A stretch of 64,000 bases of DNA, taken from Sandaracinobacter neustonicus. Its GTDB lineage: Bacteria > Pseudomonadota > Alphaproteobacteria > Sphingomonadales > Sphingomonadaceae. Position 1 is the stretch's first letter. Every line of letters starts with the position of its first letter. The DNA lies in contig NZ_VFSU01000031.1 of NCBI RefSeq assembly GCF_006385875.1, positions 36,506 to 100,505 on the forward strand. Reading direction: 5' to 3'. Positions 35,180-44,620 of this stretch are shown here, in pieces. Position numbers and translations under genes: made by a program. The notes under the pieces are model-generated. The model did not search any database and had not been told where the DNA came from. It saw nothing but the letters and a program-made list of their open reading frames with translations.

Positions 35180-36138
35180 AGGTCCAGCCTGTCCGGGCCG
35201 AGCATCCGGCTGTCCTGCAAGCGCCATCTGCCATGGGTTTCCGCGAGATCGGCGGGGTACAACCCTTCCAGCCCGATGCCCGCGCCGATCAGGATGGGGG
35301 CGCGCAGGATCGCCAGCCGGTCCACCCGGCCCGCCGCCAGCAGCGTGGCGGCAAGACCACCGCCGCCTTCGCACAGGATGCGGTTCAGTTGCCTCTCCGC
35401 CACCAGCGCATCCAGCGCGGCGAGCGAGGGCAAGGCGATGAAGCCATCGGGCACCGGGCCAGTGGTGAGCGCGGCGCGCAGCGGTTGCGGCGCGCTGCCG
35501 CCGGGCAGGCGGGCGGTGAGTTGCGGCGCGTCCGCGCGGAGCGTGCCGCCGCCGACCAGCACGAGATCGGATTCGGCCCTGAGCGCGTGGGCGTAGGCGC
35601 GGGCCGGTTCGCTTGTGATCCATTGGCTGCGGCCGTCTGCCATGGCGAGGCGGCCGTCCAGCGAGAGCGCCAGTTTCAGGGTGAGCTCTGCGCCCCGGCC
35701 CGCCAGCCGCTTGCTGAAGCCGCGCAATTCGGCTTGGGCTTCCGCCGCCAGCACGCCGGTGGTGGTTTCGATGCCTGCCGCCCGCAGCAGGGCGAGCCCC
35801 TTGCCCGCCGTGCGTGGGTCCGGATCCTGCATCGCCACCACGCAGCGGGCGATCCCGGCGGCCACAAGGCTGTCCGCGCAAGCCGCGCCGCGCGGGGAGA
35901 GGTGAGCGCAAGGTTCCAGCGTGACATAGGCGGTGGCCCCGCGCGCGGCCGTGCCCGCCTGCTGCAGCGCCATGGCCTCCGCGTGCGGGCGGCCGCCGTC
36001 CTGCGTCCAGCCCCGGCCGATGACGCGGTTGTTGTGGATGATCAGGCAGCCGACGTTTGGGTTGGCGGCTGTGCGGCCGCGTCCTCGTTTGGCGAGGGTG
36101 AGCGCGGCGGCCATCCATTGTTGGTCGGTTGGGGTCAT
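35134..36138 (-). CDS. ribD: Bifunctional riboflavin deaminase/reductase
   Basis: 334 residues. The N-terminal deaminase (about residues 5-145) has the zinc motif HAEAMAL and PCAHLSPRGAACADSL. The C-terminal reductase (about 150-330) starts LKLALSLDGRLAMADGRSQWIT and has LVLVGGGTLRADAP and ILCEGGGGLAATLL. It performs steps two and three of riboflavin synthesis. Ends in a Ser-rich stretch that overlaps the opposite-strand membrane gene. No FMN riboswitch was recognised upstream. Confidence 0.95.
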   Translation of the reverse strand: MTPTDQQWMAAALTLAKRGRGRTAANPNVGCLIIHNNRVIGRGWTQDGGRPHAEAMALQQAGTAARGATAYVTLEPCAHLSPRGAACADSLVAAGIARCVVAMQDPDPRTAGKGLALLRAAGIETTTGVLAAEAQAELRGFSKRLAGRGAELTLKLALSLDGRLAMADGRSQWITSEPARAYAHALRAESDLVLVGGGTLRADAPQLTARLPGGSAPQPLRAALTTGPVPDGFIALPSLAALDALVAERQLNRILCEGGGGLAATLLAAGRVDRLAILRAPILIGAGIGLEGLYPADLAETHGRWRLQDSRMLGPDRLDLYASSSSSNAAATRP

Positions 36139-36155
36139 GTTCGGGCGTTGGGGTT

Positions 36156-36537
36156 GAGGGGGCTTTGCCCCCTCAAGCTCCCCCAGCAGGGAACTATGTT
36201 CCCTGCACCCTCATTTGTTGGGTGAGCGAATGGGGTGTGCCGGGGGATTGGGTGATTGCCTGCGGCGCTTTGGGGGGTGTTTTGCCGGTTTTTCCGCTCG
36301 TCAGCCCGGACTTGGTCTGGGGTGGCGGGTGGGAGGTGTTTGCGTTGTGGATCAGGCCCGGAGGTGACACCCCCTCTCCATCTCTCCCCCTTGCAGGGGG
36401 AGAGGGCTGCGGTGCGCCGCAGGCAATTGAATCTGGTCATCCAAACGGCGTTGGAGTTGGTGCGCGACACCAATTTTGAGGGTGCAGAGAAATCATTTCC
36501 CTGCCGGGTGCAGGGCAGAGCCCTGCCCGCCGGAGGC
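36156..36537. repeat. Mosaic repeat island with a distinct hairpin variant
   Basis: Fills most of 36139-36580. Left end: hairpin GAGGGGGCTTTGCCCCCTC (36156-36174) and arms GCAGGGAAC/GTTCCCTGC (36186-36206), a stem combination found nowhere else here. Then GATTGCCTGCGGCGC (about 36255-36269), a degenerate CCCGGACTTGGTCTGGGG palindrome, the reverse CT/GA hairpin, the reversed core, arms GCAGAGAAAT/ATTTCCCTGC (36484-36504) with one mismatch, GCAGGGCAGAGCCCTGC and the reversed outer box. Confidence 0.82.
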
Positions 36538-36580
36538 AAAAACACCTGCCCGCTCTCCCCCCAAGCGGGCCGGACGGGCA

Positions 36581-37042
36581 TCAACTGCTCGCTTGCTGTG
36601 CGGCGGCGCGTTCGGCTTCCAGCGCTTTTTGCCGGGCTTGCTGGGCTTCGTAGGCGCGGCGGTTGGCTTCCACTTGCGCGCGCAGCTTGTCCATGGCGGC
36701 TTCGCGTTCGGAGATGGCGTCTTCCGAGGTTCGCTGTCCGCTCCAGCTTTCGAAATAGACGATGCGGTCCGGCACTTCGATGCCGCTGTCCATGGCGATG
36801 AGGAAGCTGCCGACGATGAGCGCGCCCATGGCGAGCGCGCCGACGCCGAAGACGGTTTTGTAGAGCGGTTGTTCGCGCCAGCGGGCGATCAGGCCCTGTT
36901 GCGGCATGTTCCAGCTGAAGCCTTCGGCTTCGTCCAGCTCGCGCTTCATCAGCACGGCGCGGCGGCGCGCGTCGTCATCCTCCGACGCGTGCTGGTCGGC
37001 GAAGGGTTGCGGCATTTTGACGGCTTTGGGCTTTTTCAGCAT
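36581..37042 (-). CDS. Single-pass membrane protein with a coiled-coil tail
   Basis: 153 residues, function not recognised. A cytoplasmic N-terminal part (residues 1-60; charged, then GFSWNMPQQGLIARWREQP) leads to one membrane helix (about 62-83, TVFGVGALAMGALIVGSFLIAM). After EVPDRIVYFESWSGQRTSEDA comes a C-terminal coiled coil rich in A, E, R and Q (about 110-150). The gene lies 26 bases downstream of dnaN on the same strand and may share its transcript. Confidence 0.78.
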   Translation of the reverse strand: MLKKPKAVKMPQPFADQHASEDDDARRRAVLMKRELDEAEGFSWNMPQQGLIARWREQPLYKTVFGVGALAMGALIVGSFLIAMDSGIEVPDRIVYFESWSGQRTSEDAISEREAAMDKLRAQVEANRRAYEAQQARQKALEAERAAAQQASS

Positions 37043-37068
37043 GGGCGGGCGATCCTGTGCGCCGCGTG

Positions 37069-38193
37069 TCAGACCCGCATCGGCATCAGCACATAGAGGG
37101 CCTGAGAGTCCTCGGATTCGCGGATGAGCGTGGGGGCGGCGGCATCCGCCATATGGACTTCGACCAGATCGCCTTCAACCTGCGAGAGGATATCCAGCAG
37201 GTAGCGGCTGTTGAAGCCGACATCGAACCCGGCGGCGGCGTAATCGGCGGGGACATCCTCGCTGGCGGTGCCGTTTTCCGGGCTGGTGACGGAGAGGGTG
37301 ACGCGGTCGCGATCGAGGCTGAGCTTCACGGCGCGGGTTTTTTCGCTGGCGATTGCCGTGACGCGGTCCACGCCTTCGGCGAGCGTCGCCGGGTCGATCT
37401 TCAGCAGCTTGTCGTTCGCGGTGGGGATCACCCGGCTGTAATCGGGGAAGGTGCCGTCGATCAGCTTGGAGGTGAGCACGGCCTGGCCGATGGCGAAGCG
37501 GATTTTCGACTGGCTGAGCGAAATGCCGACGTCTCCGCCGCGTTCATCCAGCAGTTTGCGGACTTCGGCCACGCACTTGCGGGGGATGATGATGTCCGGC
37601 ATCCCGGCCGCGCCTTCAGGCAGGGGGATTTCCACGCGGGCGAGGCGGTGGCCGTCTGTCGCGACGGCGCGAAGGGTGCCGCCGGGGGCGCCCTGACTGC
37701 CCTGTGCGGGGGCGTGGACGAAGATGCCGTTCAGATAGTAACGGGTTTCTTCGGTGGAGATGGCGAAGCGGGTTTTATCCACCAGCATCACCAGCGTGTC
37801 TGCGGGCAGGCTGAAGGAGACGGGCAGGTCGCTTTCGCCGATCACCGGGAAATCTTCACGCGGGAGGGTTTGCAGCGAGAAGCGCGCGCGCCCGGCGGTG
37901 ACGGCCATCTTGGAGGCGGCGGCGTCCAGCGTGACCTGCGCGCCATCGGGCAGCTTGCGGACGATATCGAACAGGGTGTGGGCGGAGACGGTGGTGGCAC
38001 CGGCGGTTTCCACCGTGGCGGGCACTTCCTCCACGATCTGCAGATCAAGATCGGTCGCCATCAGCTTCAACGACTGGCCATCCGCCGCGAGGAGCACGTT
38101 GGAGAGGATCGGGATGGTGTTCCGCCGCTCCACCACCGATTGCACATGGCCCAGCGCCTTCAGGAGTGCGGCGCGTTCGACAACCAGCTTCAT
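37069..38193 (-). CDS. dnaN: DNA polymerase III sliding clamp (beta subunit)
   Basis: 374 residues from the ATG at 38193 (MKLVVERAALLKALGHVQSVVERRNTIPILSNVLL, a standard DnaN start). Three domains of the beta clamp fold, ending in the conserved QALYVLMPMRV. It forms the ring that holds polymerase III on DNA. Unlike many bacteria, dnaA and recF are not next to it here; a 153-residue membrane protein follows. No origin-like cluster of DnaA boxes was noticed. Confidence 0.97.
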   Translation of the reverse strand: MKLVVERAALLKALGHVQSVVERRNTIPILSNVLLAADGQSLKLMATDLDLQIVEEVPATVETAGATTVSAHTLFDIVRKLPDGAQVTLDAAASKMAVTAGRARFSLQTLPREDFPVIGESDLPVSFSLPADTLVMLVDKTRFAISTEETRYYLNGIFVHAPAQGSQGAPGGTLRAVATDGHRLARVEIPLPEGAAGMPDIIIPRKCVAEVRKLLDERGGDVGISLSQSKIRFAIGQAVLTSKLIDGTFPDYSRVIPTANDKLLKIDPATLAEGVDRVTAIASEKTRAVKLSLDRDRVTLSVTSPENGTASEDVPADYAAAGFDVGFNSRYLLDILSQVEGDLVEVHMADAAAPTLIRESEDSQALYVLMPMRV

Positions 38194-38303
38194 GCGTGAC
38201 GGATTCCCTGCCAGAAGATTTTTCCATCTTCTATACAGCAAGCAAGGGGGCGGGGAAGCGGCTTGTTGCAACTGCTGCCTGTGGCGATGAATGAGGAGAG
38301 GCG

Positions 38304-39077
38304 ATGAGACAGTTGTTGCTGATGCTGGGGGCCGTTCTGGGGCTGTTGCTGTCCGGCGGGCCTGTGCGGGCGGAGAGCCAGTACCGGTTGCTGGTGATCG
38401 CGATGCCCAGCAAATATCATTATGAATATGTGCCAGTTGCGCGCGAAGGGTTGCAGCGGATGGCGCGACAGCATGCGTTCGACATGGAGTGGGCGGGCAG
38501 CCCGCAGGTGCTGGAGGGCGATCTTGGCGGCTATGCCGCGATCCTGCTGCTGAACACCCCGGTGGAGGATCTGAACCCCGCCCAGCGCGCCGGGTTCGAA
38601 GCCTATGTGAACGGCGGCGGCAATGTGATGATCGTGCACCGCGCGGCCATCGCGCTGCCCGCGAACAGCTGGCCCTGGTACGAACGGCTGGTGGGGCGGA
38701 CGGTGGGGGTGCACCCGATGTTGCAGACGGCCGCGGTGACGGTGGCGGACCGGGGCTTCCCCGCGGTGTGGGGCCTGCCCGAGCGCTGGCTGTGGAGCGA
38801 CGAATATTATGTGACCACCAACCCCTATGGCGTGCGCATCACCCCGGTGCTGAACGTGGACGAGACAAGCTATGACCCCACCAAAATCTGGCCGGGGCAG
38901 GTGGCGAAACCGATGGGGCGGGAGCATCCGGTGGCCTGGTATCACCGGCCGGGGAAAAGCCGGGTGTTCGTGACGACGCTGGGGCATGATGTGGAGGCGT
39001 ATCGCGACCCGCACTATCTGGAGCAGTTGATGGGGGGGATCTGGTGGACTGCGACCGGGTTGGGAGAGGCGCGGTGA
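38304..39077 (+). CDS. ThuA-like secreted protein
   Basis: 257 residues with a signal peptide (residues 1-23, cleavage after VRA). The mature part has the glutamine-amidotransferase-like ThuA fold: YRLLVIAMPSKYHYEYVP, LGGYAAILLLNTPVEDLNPAQRAGFEAYVNGGGNVMIVHRA, EYYVTTNPYGVRITPVL, PVAWYHRPGKSRVFVTTLGHDVEAYRDPHYLEQLMGGIWW. The last block is highly typical of the family. These proteins are linked to sugar utilisation, with unknown chemistry. It stands alone between dnaN and a repeat island. Confidence 0.9.
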   Translation: MRQLLLMLGAVLGLLLSGGPVRAESQYRLLVIAMPSKYHYEYVPVAREGLQRMARQHAFDMEWAGSPQVLEGDLGGYAAILLLNTPVEDLNPAQRAGFEAYVNGGGNVMIVHRAAIALPANSWPWYERLVGRTVGVHPMLQTAAVTVADRGFPAVWGLPERWLWSDEYYVTTNPYGVRITPVLNVDETSYDPTKIWPGQVAKPMGREHPVAWYHRPGKSRVFVTTLGHDVEAYRDPHYLEQLMGGIWWTATGLGEAR

Positions 39078-39102
39078 TTCTTTGGGGGCGGTGAGGTTGG
39101 AG

Positions 39103-39465
39103 GCCTCCGGCGGCTCGGGCGCTGCCCGAGACCCGGCAGGAGCGTGACGCCCCTGCACCCCCGAGCTTTTTAGCCCCTCCTCCTTTAGGGGAGGGGTTGG
39201 GGTGGGGGCTGTCCGCCTAGCGCGAGGTTGGGGTTATGGCCTGCGGCGCTTCCGTTGCACTTGTTGTGAAGACAGTGGATCAGGCCAACCGCTGACACCC
39301 CCTCTCCAACTCTCCCCCTTGCAGGGGGAGAGAGTCACGCAGCGCCGCAGGCAATCGAATCTGATCACTCACACGACGTTGGAATTGGGGCGCAACGCCA
39401 ACTTAGAGGGTGCAGGGAAATCATTTCCCTGCCGGGTGCAGGGCAGAGCCCTGCCCGCCGGAGGC
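39103..39465. repeat. Complete compact mosaic repeat island
   Basis: Fills most of 39078-39476 between convergent genes and is the clearest complete copy. Left: CCTCCGGCGG, CTCGGGCGCTGCCCGAG (39114-39130), arms GCAGGAGCG/CGCCCCTGC. Then the CCCCTCC...GGGGAGGGG module (about 39173-39200), GCCTGCGGCGC (about 39240-39250), the reverse CT/GA hairpin (about 39306-39331), GCGCCGCAGGCAATCGAATC (about 39341), a GCGTTG-type hairpin (GTTGG..GCAACGCC), arms GCAGGGAAAT/ATTTCCCTGC (39412-39432), GCAGGGCAGAGCCCTGC, and the reversed outer box. It ends 12 bases from the rppH stop. Confidence 0.87.
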
Positions 39466-39476
39466 AAAAAAAGCCC

Positions 39477-39970
39477 CTACAGCTTCGGCCCAAGCTCCGC
39501 GACGATCTGCGTGTACAGTTCGCGTTTGAACGGCACGATCAGCTCTGCGAGTTGGGTGAGGCTGGCCCATTGCCATGCTTTGAACTCGGCGTGGCCTCCC
39601 GCTTCGTGGGCCAGCAGGTTCACGTCTGCGTCTGTGCCATGGAAGCGCAGGGCGTACCATTTTTGCCGCTGGCCGCGATATTTGCCTTTCCAGATCGTGC
39701 CGACGAGGTTGTCCGGCAGGTCGTAGCTCAGCAGTCCGGCGTTTCGGCGATCAGGCTGGTGAGGTGGGCCAGCACGCCGGTTTCCTCTTCCAGTTCGCGC
39801 AGCGCGGCGGTGTAGGGGTCTTCGCCATCGTCGATGCCGCCTTGCGGCATCTGCCAGGCCTCGACGGTGGAATCGAAGCGCTGGCCGACGAAGATGCGGT
39901 TGTCGGCGTTGACGAGCATGACGCCGACGCCGGGACGGTAGGGCAGGCTGTGTTTCAGATGCGGCTTCAC
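39477..39970 (-). pseudogene. rppH: RNA pyrophosphohydrolase RppH with a single-base frameshift
   Basis: A Nudix gene broken by the apparent loss of one G near 39731. From a GTG at 39970 (sharing GTGA with the preceding stop) the frame encodes a normal start with [35 protein letters not shown] and the Nudix helix [10 protein letters not shown], then stops at ETPDC. One extra base would restore [20 protein letters not shown] and run on to a proper end (...RELYTQIVAELGPKL) at 39477, giving 164 residues, the normal RppH length. Whether this is a real mutation or an assembly error cannot be told here. Confidence 0.9.
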
Positions 39971-40905
39971 GCGAGCAGGGCTTTCAAATCGGCGACCTGC
40001 GCTTCGAGGTCTGCCTGGGCGGAGGGGATCGCAGCGCGCAACTGGGCGGAGCCATGCACCTGCCCGGCGGCTTCGCGGGTGATGAGGCGGGTGCCTGCGG
40101 CGGCAAGCTTGGCGGCATAGGCGCGGCCCTGATCGCGCAGCGGATCGAGACCGCAGGTAAAGACGAGCGCGGGCGGCAGATCGGCCCAATCGGCGGAGAG
40201 GATGGGCGAGGCCAGTTCGTGCGCGGGATCGGGGGCGTAATGGGTGCCGAACCACGCCATTCCGGCGGCGGTGAGCAGATAGCCTTCGGCGAATTCCACC
40301 ATGGAGCCACTGTCTGCCGCCATGTCTGTGCCGGGGTAGATCAGCCATTGCGCGGCGACGGGCAGCTCGCGGCGCAGGGCGCGGGCGGAGATGGCGGAGA
40401 GGTTGCCGCCCGCCGAATCGCCCGCGAAGATCAACCGCGAGACCTTGAAGCCGAGGGAGGCCGGCGAGGAGGCGATCCAGCGGGCGGCGGCCAGCGCATC
40501 GTCCACGGCGGCGGGCCATGGCGCTTCGGGGGCGAGGCGGTAATCGACGGCGACGGCGTTGAAGCCGGTGAGCTTGGCGATTTCCGCGACAAGGCTGTTG
40601 TGGCTGTCCAGATCGCCGATCACCCAGCCGCCGCCGTGGAAGAAGCAGATGGTGGGTCCATCTGCCGCTGCGTTGGCGGGGCGATAGCTGCGGGCCTTGA
40701 TCGCGCCTGCCGGGCCAGAATTAGCAGGACGGGGGATTTCAAAATTCGCGGTGGCGACGTCTGCGGGGGCCGGACGCTCGGCGATGGCGCCCATTTGCAG
40801 ATACATTTGCCGGGCGGTTTCGGCATCCACCTCGTGCATTTGCGGGCCTTCCACCGCCGCCATCATGCCCAGCAGATTCTTCACATCGTCGCGCACGTAG
40901 GTCAT
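39967..40905 (-). CDS. Alpha/beta hydrolase of the hormone-sensitive lipase family
   Basis: 312 residues. The oxyanion motif HGGGWVIGD (about residues 89-97), the nucleophile elbow GDSAGGNLS, the acid GLDPLRDQG and the His in GQVHGSAQ form a complete catalytic set of the HSL/esterase family (Est-type). No signal peptide, so cytoplasmic; the natural ester is unknown. Its stop codon overlaps the start of the frameshifted rppH. Confidence 0.9.
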   Translation of the reverse strand: MTYVRDDVKNLLGMMAAVEGPQMHEVDAETARQMYLQMGAIAERPAPADVATANFEIPRPANSGPAGAIKARSYRPANAAADGPTICFFHGGGWVIGDLDSHNSLVAEIAKLTGFNAVAVDYRLAPEAPWPAAVDDALAAARWIASSPASLGFKVSRLIFAGDSAGGNLSAISARALRRELPVAAQWLIYPGTDMAADSGSMVEFAEGYLLTAAGMAWFGTHYAPDPAHELASPILSADWADLPPALVFTCGLDPLRDQGRAYAAKLAAAGTRLITREAAGQVHGSAQLRAAIPSAQADLEAQVADLKALLA

Positions 40906-40930
40906 CTCTCTCTCCCCGATTTGCCTGTTT

Positions 40931-41731
40931 TCAGGCGATAAATTGTTCCATCAATATGCGATCATCCAGCGCATAATCGGGATCGAACAGCAGTTCGAGC
41001 CGGTGGCTGAGGTTGGATATGATCTTCACATGCCGGACGTCGCGCACCTCCAGCTGATCCGCCACGGCGGACACCGGCCTGCGCCCGGCCTCAAGGATGC
41101 GGAACTCGATGGTGGAATTGTTCTTCACCAGCGCGCCCTTCCAGCGGCGGGGGCGGAACGGGCTGAGCGCGGTGAGGGCGAGCAGATCGGCGTCGAGCGG
41201 CAGGATCGGCCCGCCCGCAGAGAGATTATAGGCGGTGGAACCGGCGGGCGTGGAGACCAGCACGCCGTCGCAGGCCAGTTCCTCCAGCCGCACCTTGCCG
41301 TCTATGCTGATCTCGATCTTGGAGGCCTGCCTTGTTTCACGCAGCAGCGAGACCTCGTTGATGGCAGGCGAAACGATGGTCTGCCCCGATGTCGTCGTCG
41401 CCTCCATGGTGAGGGGGGAGAGGAAGAAGCTGGTGGCGCGGCGGACGCGCTCTTCCAGATCCCCGGCCCGGTAATCGTTCATCAGGAAGCCCACCGTGCC
41501 CCGGTTCATGCCGAACACGGGCTTGGGTTTTTCCACCGTCAGCACCCGGTGCAGCACGGAGAGCATGAAGCCGTCCCCGCCGACCACCACGACTGCATCC
41601 GAATCCGGCACGGCGACGAAGCGATGCGCGGCGCGCAGTTCACGCGCGGCTTCCTCCGCCTGCGGGGTGTCGGACACCAGCAGGCCCAGCTTGGGCGCTT
41701 CATGCACCCACAGGCTGTTCTCCCCACGCAT
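40931..41731 (-). CDS. nadK: NAD kinase
   Basis: 266 residues. It phosphorylates NAD to NADP. The GGDGFML motif near residue 53 and STPAGSTAYNLSAGGP near residue 165 are the diagnostic NAD-kinase motifs, and NRGTVGFLMND and LLRETRQ flank them. Ends with HRLELLFDPDYALDDRILMEQF, as in alphaproteobacterial forms. It lies 4 bases after moaA, so the two are cotranscribed. Confidence 0.95.
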   Translation of the reverse strand: MRGENSLWVHEAPKLGLLVSDTPQAEEAARELRAAHRFVAVPDSDAVVVVGGDGFMLSVLHRVLTVEKPKPVFGMNRGTVGFLMNDYRAGDLEERVRRATSFFLSPLTMEATTTSGQTIVSPAINEVSLLRETRQASKIEISIDGKVRLEELACDGVLVSTPAGSTAYNLSAGGPILPLDADLLALTALSPFRPRRWKGALVKNNSTIEFRILEAGRRPVSAVADQLEVRDVRHVKIISNLSHRLELLFDPDYALDDRILMEQFIA

Positions 41732-41735
41732 CGGC

Positions 41736-42734
41736 TCAGCCGCCCGTCATCGACATGTGGCGGGGAACGGCGGGGGGCGCGGCGCGGCGGTCGATCCTGA
41801 AATCATGGCCCTTTGGTTTCAATTGCATGGCGCGATCCAGCGCGGCGTCCAGCGCCGCCGGGCCTTCGTGCCGCAGGATATCGCGCAGTTCCACCTTGCT
41901 CTCTTGCCCCAGACACATGAACAATGTGCCGGTGGCCGTCACGCGCACACGGTTGCAGCTTTCGCAGAAATTGTGGGTGAGCGGGGTGATGAAGCCCAGC
42001 CGCTGCCCGGTTTCCGCCACCCGGACATAGCGCGCCGGGCCGCCGGTGCGTTCCGGGCTGTCCACCAGCGTCAGCCGCTGTTGCAGCGCGCGGCGCACAT
42101 CGGTGAGGGGCAGGTAGCGATCCGTGCGGTCCTCCTCCACAAGGCCTAGCGGCATGGTTTCGATGAAGCTGAGATCGAAGCCATGGCCCGCACACCATGC
42201 GGCCATGGGCAAAATCTCGTCTTCGTTCAGGCCCTTCAGCGCCACCATGTTGATCTTCACCCGAAGCCCGGCCGCCTTCGCGGCGGCGATCCCCTCCAGC
42301 ACCGGGGCCAGTTCGCCGCGCCGGGTGATCTGGCGGAAACGGCCGGGGTCGAGGCTGTCCAGACTGACATTCACACGGCGGATGCCAGCCGCGCGCAGCG
42401 GCTCTGCAAAGCTGGCCAGCTGACTGGCGTTGGTGGTGAGCGTGAGTTCATCCAGCCCGGCCCCCAGATGCCGCGACAGCGATTGCACAAGGCCGATCAG
42501 CCCCCGGCGCACCAACGGCTCGCCCCCCGTCAGCCGGATGCGGGAGACCCCGCGTGCGACAAAGGCCGAGCCGATCGCGTCCAGCTCCTCCAGCGTGAGC
42601 ACCTCGCGCTTGGGCAGGAACGTCATGCTGTCCGGCATGCAGTAAGTGCAGCGAAAATCGCACCTGTCCGTCACAGAGAGGCGCACATAGGAAATGCGCC
42701 GTCCGAAACCGTCTATAAGGGGACGTGCCGACAT
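41736..42734 (-). CDS. moaA: GTP 3',8-cyclase MoaA
   Basis: 332 residues from the ATG at 42734. Radical SAM enzyme that starts molybdenum cofactor synthesis. The N-terminal cluster motif CDFRCTYC near residue 27, the C-terminal cluster motif [18 protein letters not shown], and the C-terminal Gly-Gly (MTGG) are all present. moaC and other mo genes are not adjacent; nadK follows by 4 bases. Confidence 0.96.
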   Translation of the reverse strand: MSARPLIDGFGRRISYVRLSVTDRCDFRCTYCMPDSMTFLPKREVLTLEELDAIGSAFVARGVSRIRLTGGEPLVRRGLIGLVQSLSRHLGAGLDELTLTTNASQLASFAEPLRAAGIRRVNVSLDSLDPGRFRQITRRGELAPVLEGIAAAKAAGLRVKINMVALKGLNEDEILPMAAWCAGHGFDLSFIETMPLGLVEEDRTDRYLPLTDVRRALQQRLTLVDSPERTGGPARYVRVAETGQRLGFITPLTHNFCESCNRVRVTATGTLFMCLGQESKVELRDILRHEGPAALDAALDRAMQLKPKGHDFRIDRRAAPPAVPRHMSMTGG

Positions 42735-42790
42735 GGTGCCTGTGTAGGCGCTGCGGGGCCGGGGCACAAAGGTGGATTTTTTGGGGGGGC

Positions 42791-42838
42791 GAGTGGCGTC
42801 ACGCCCCTGCCGGGTTCCAAGGGCAGAGCCCTTGGCCT
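42791..42838. repeat. Isolated hairpin pair (reversed unit)
   Basis: Two hairpins in the 119-base gap between moaA and the DUF885 gene. The first has the right arm CGCCCCTGC with loop TCA and an imperfect left arm; the second is CCAAGGGCAGAGCCCTTGG (42817-42835). The pair lies 15 bases from the DUF885 gene stop codon, the usual position next to a stop. Confidence 0.7.
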
Positions 42839-42853
42839 TCCTTCACCCCAATC

Positions 42854-44557
42854 TCACTCCGGCAGCCCCAACCCCCGGCGGACGTGCCCGCGCAGCACGT
42901 CCATCGGCAGCTGGCCGCCGTCCAGCACGAGGGCATGGAATTTGCGGATGTCGAAGCGGCTGCCCAATGCCTGTTCGGCTTCGCTGCGCATTTGCTCCAG
43001 CGCGGCGGAGCCCGCGCCATAGGCCAGTGCCTGCGCGGGGATGTCCGCACCATAGCGGAAGACTTCGGATTCGATTTCGGCGTCTGTCAGGAAGGTGTTC
43101 TGCTGCATGAAGCTGCGGGCCTGATCGAAGCTCCAGCCTTCGTGGTTCAGGCCGGTGTCCACCACGAGGCGTGTGTAGATCATGCTGTCCAGCATCAGGC
43201 GGCTCAGGCGGTCTTTCGGGTCTGCGTATCCGCCCATGCGCCCTGCCAGCCGGGAGGCATATTCGCCCCAGCCTTCCACATAGGCGGTGACGGGGGCGAG
43301 ACGGCGGAATTCCGGGAGGGCGTTGTTTTCCAGTGCGCCCGCGCGCTGGAAATGATGGCCGGGGATCAGCTCGTGGTAGATCAGCGCGCAGGCGTTGGCC
43401 TGGCTGCGGCTTTCCACGTTGGAGGCCGGGAAGCGATATTCGCCCGCGGCGTTCGTGGGCGAGGGTTGCTGATAATAGCCGAAGGTCATGCCCGGCGTGT
43501 CGGCGGGAACGGCGCGATAAGGGGCCTTTGGCGCGGTGGCGAAGAATTTCGGGACATTTGGCTCGATCAGCGCGAGGCAGCGGTTGTAGCGCTCCACCAC
43601 CTTTTCCGCCGTTGCATCCCGGAATTGCGCATCTTCCCTCGCATAGCGGCGGATGCCTGCGCTGCCGCCCGGGACGCCCAGCGCGGTGGCGACCGCTTCC
43701 AGTTCGGCGTTGGTGCGGGCAAGGCCGTCCCGGCCGATTGCGGCGAGTTCGGCCGGGGTGGCGGGCAGCGTGGTGACGAGGGCGGCGACGGCTTCATAAT
43801 GCGCCTTGCCGCCCGGATATTGCGCAAGGCCGACATTCAGCGGCGCGGCGGCGAGATAGGCGGGGGAGAAGCTGGTGCGGATGGCGGCCACGGCCTCCGG
43901 GATGCGGGCGGCGGCGGCTTTCGCCTCTGTGCGCAGGCGGTCGCGCTCTGCCGGGGAGAGGGCGGCCAGCCGCTCGTCTGGCAGGTTGGCCCAGTTGGCG
44001 GATTGGGTTGCGATTCCGTCCAGCTTGGTCAGCGCGCGGGGGATTTGTGCGCGCGGCACGCGGATGCCGCGTTCGGCCTGCACCGCCAGCCGGGCGTTGA
44101 TATGGCCGAGTTCCTGCTCCAGCGACTGGATCATCGAGACATAGGCGGCAGCATCTGCAGGCGTTTTCAGCGGGTTGGAGGCCAGCGCCAGCCCGGCGAT
44201 GTCCAGCGGCCACAGCGAATAGGGGCCGGGGATGCTATAGGCGTAATCGGCCTCTTCATGCGCAAGCGTGCGCAACTGGTGGCGGAGCGCGCCGAGATCG
44301 AGCCGTTCGGATTCGCTGAGTGTGGCGGGATCGATGGCCGCAATCGTCGCCAGCAGCCGTTCGGCGAATTGCCTGTTCGATTTCAGGCTGGCGGGACTGC
44401 TGGAGGGGAGGGCGGGGACGGCCAGACCGGCGTGGATGCGCGCGGCGACGTCTCTTTGAGCGCTGAACTGGCTGTAGCTGTCGATCGCGCTGTTGAGGGC
44501 CGGGTTGGCGGCGGCGGGCGTTGCGAGAAGCAGGCAGGCAAATGCGCGGAACAGCAT
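42854..44557 (-). CDS. Secreted DUF885-family peptidase
   Basis: 567 residues with a signal peptide (residues 1-18, cleavage near TPAAA). The DUF885 zinc-peptidase-like motif HELIPGHHFQRA lies near residues 393-404 and DPKDRLSRLMLDSMIYTRLVVDTGLN downstream. FIQQNTFL-like (FMQQNTFLTDAEIESEVFRYGADIPAQALAYGAG) is the typical C-terminal block. Probably a periplasmic or outer-envelope metal-dependent peptidase; the substrate is unknown. It follows trpE by 63 bases on the same strand. Confidence 0.92.
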   Translation of the reverse strand: MLFRAFACLLLATPAAANPALNSAIDSYSQFSAQRDVAARIHAGLAVPALPSSSPASLKSNRQFAERLLATIAAIDPATLSESERLDLGALRHQLRTLAHEEADYAYSIPGPYSLWPLDIAGLALASNPLKTPADAAAYVSMIQSLEQELGHINARLAVQAERGIRVPRAQIPRALTKLDGIATQSANWANLPDERLAALSPAERDRLRTEAKAAAARIPEAVAAIRTSFSPAYLAAAPLNVGLAQYPGGKAHYEAVAALVTTLPATPAELAAIGRDGLARTNAELEAVATALGVPGGSAGIRRYAREDAQFRDATAEKVVERYNRCLALIEPNVPKFFATAPKAPYRAVPADTPGMTFGYYQQPSPTNAAGEYRFPASNVESRSQANACALIYHELIPGHHFQRAGALENNALPEFRRLAPVTAYVEGWGEYASRLAGRMGGYADPKDRLSRLMLDSMIYTRLVVDTGLNHEGWSFDQARSFMQQNTFLTDAEIESEVFRYGADIPAQALAYGAGSAALEQMRSEAEQALGSRFDIRKFHALVLDGGQLPMDVLRGHVRRGLGLPE

Positions 44558-44620
44558 GATCGGACCCCCTTTTGAGACCGGGGGGTTAGAGCATCGTTTG
44601 ACGGTGCCGCAAAGGGGCTT

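Noticed and set aside
36139..36300. FMN riboswitch upstream of ribD
   Set aside because: No RFN-type conserved blocks are visible, only the repeat island. A covariance search would be decisive.
37043..38303. Replication origin near dnaN
   Set aside because: No dnaA, recF or cluster of DnaA boxes was noticed, so dnaN is treated as unlinked to the origin.
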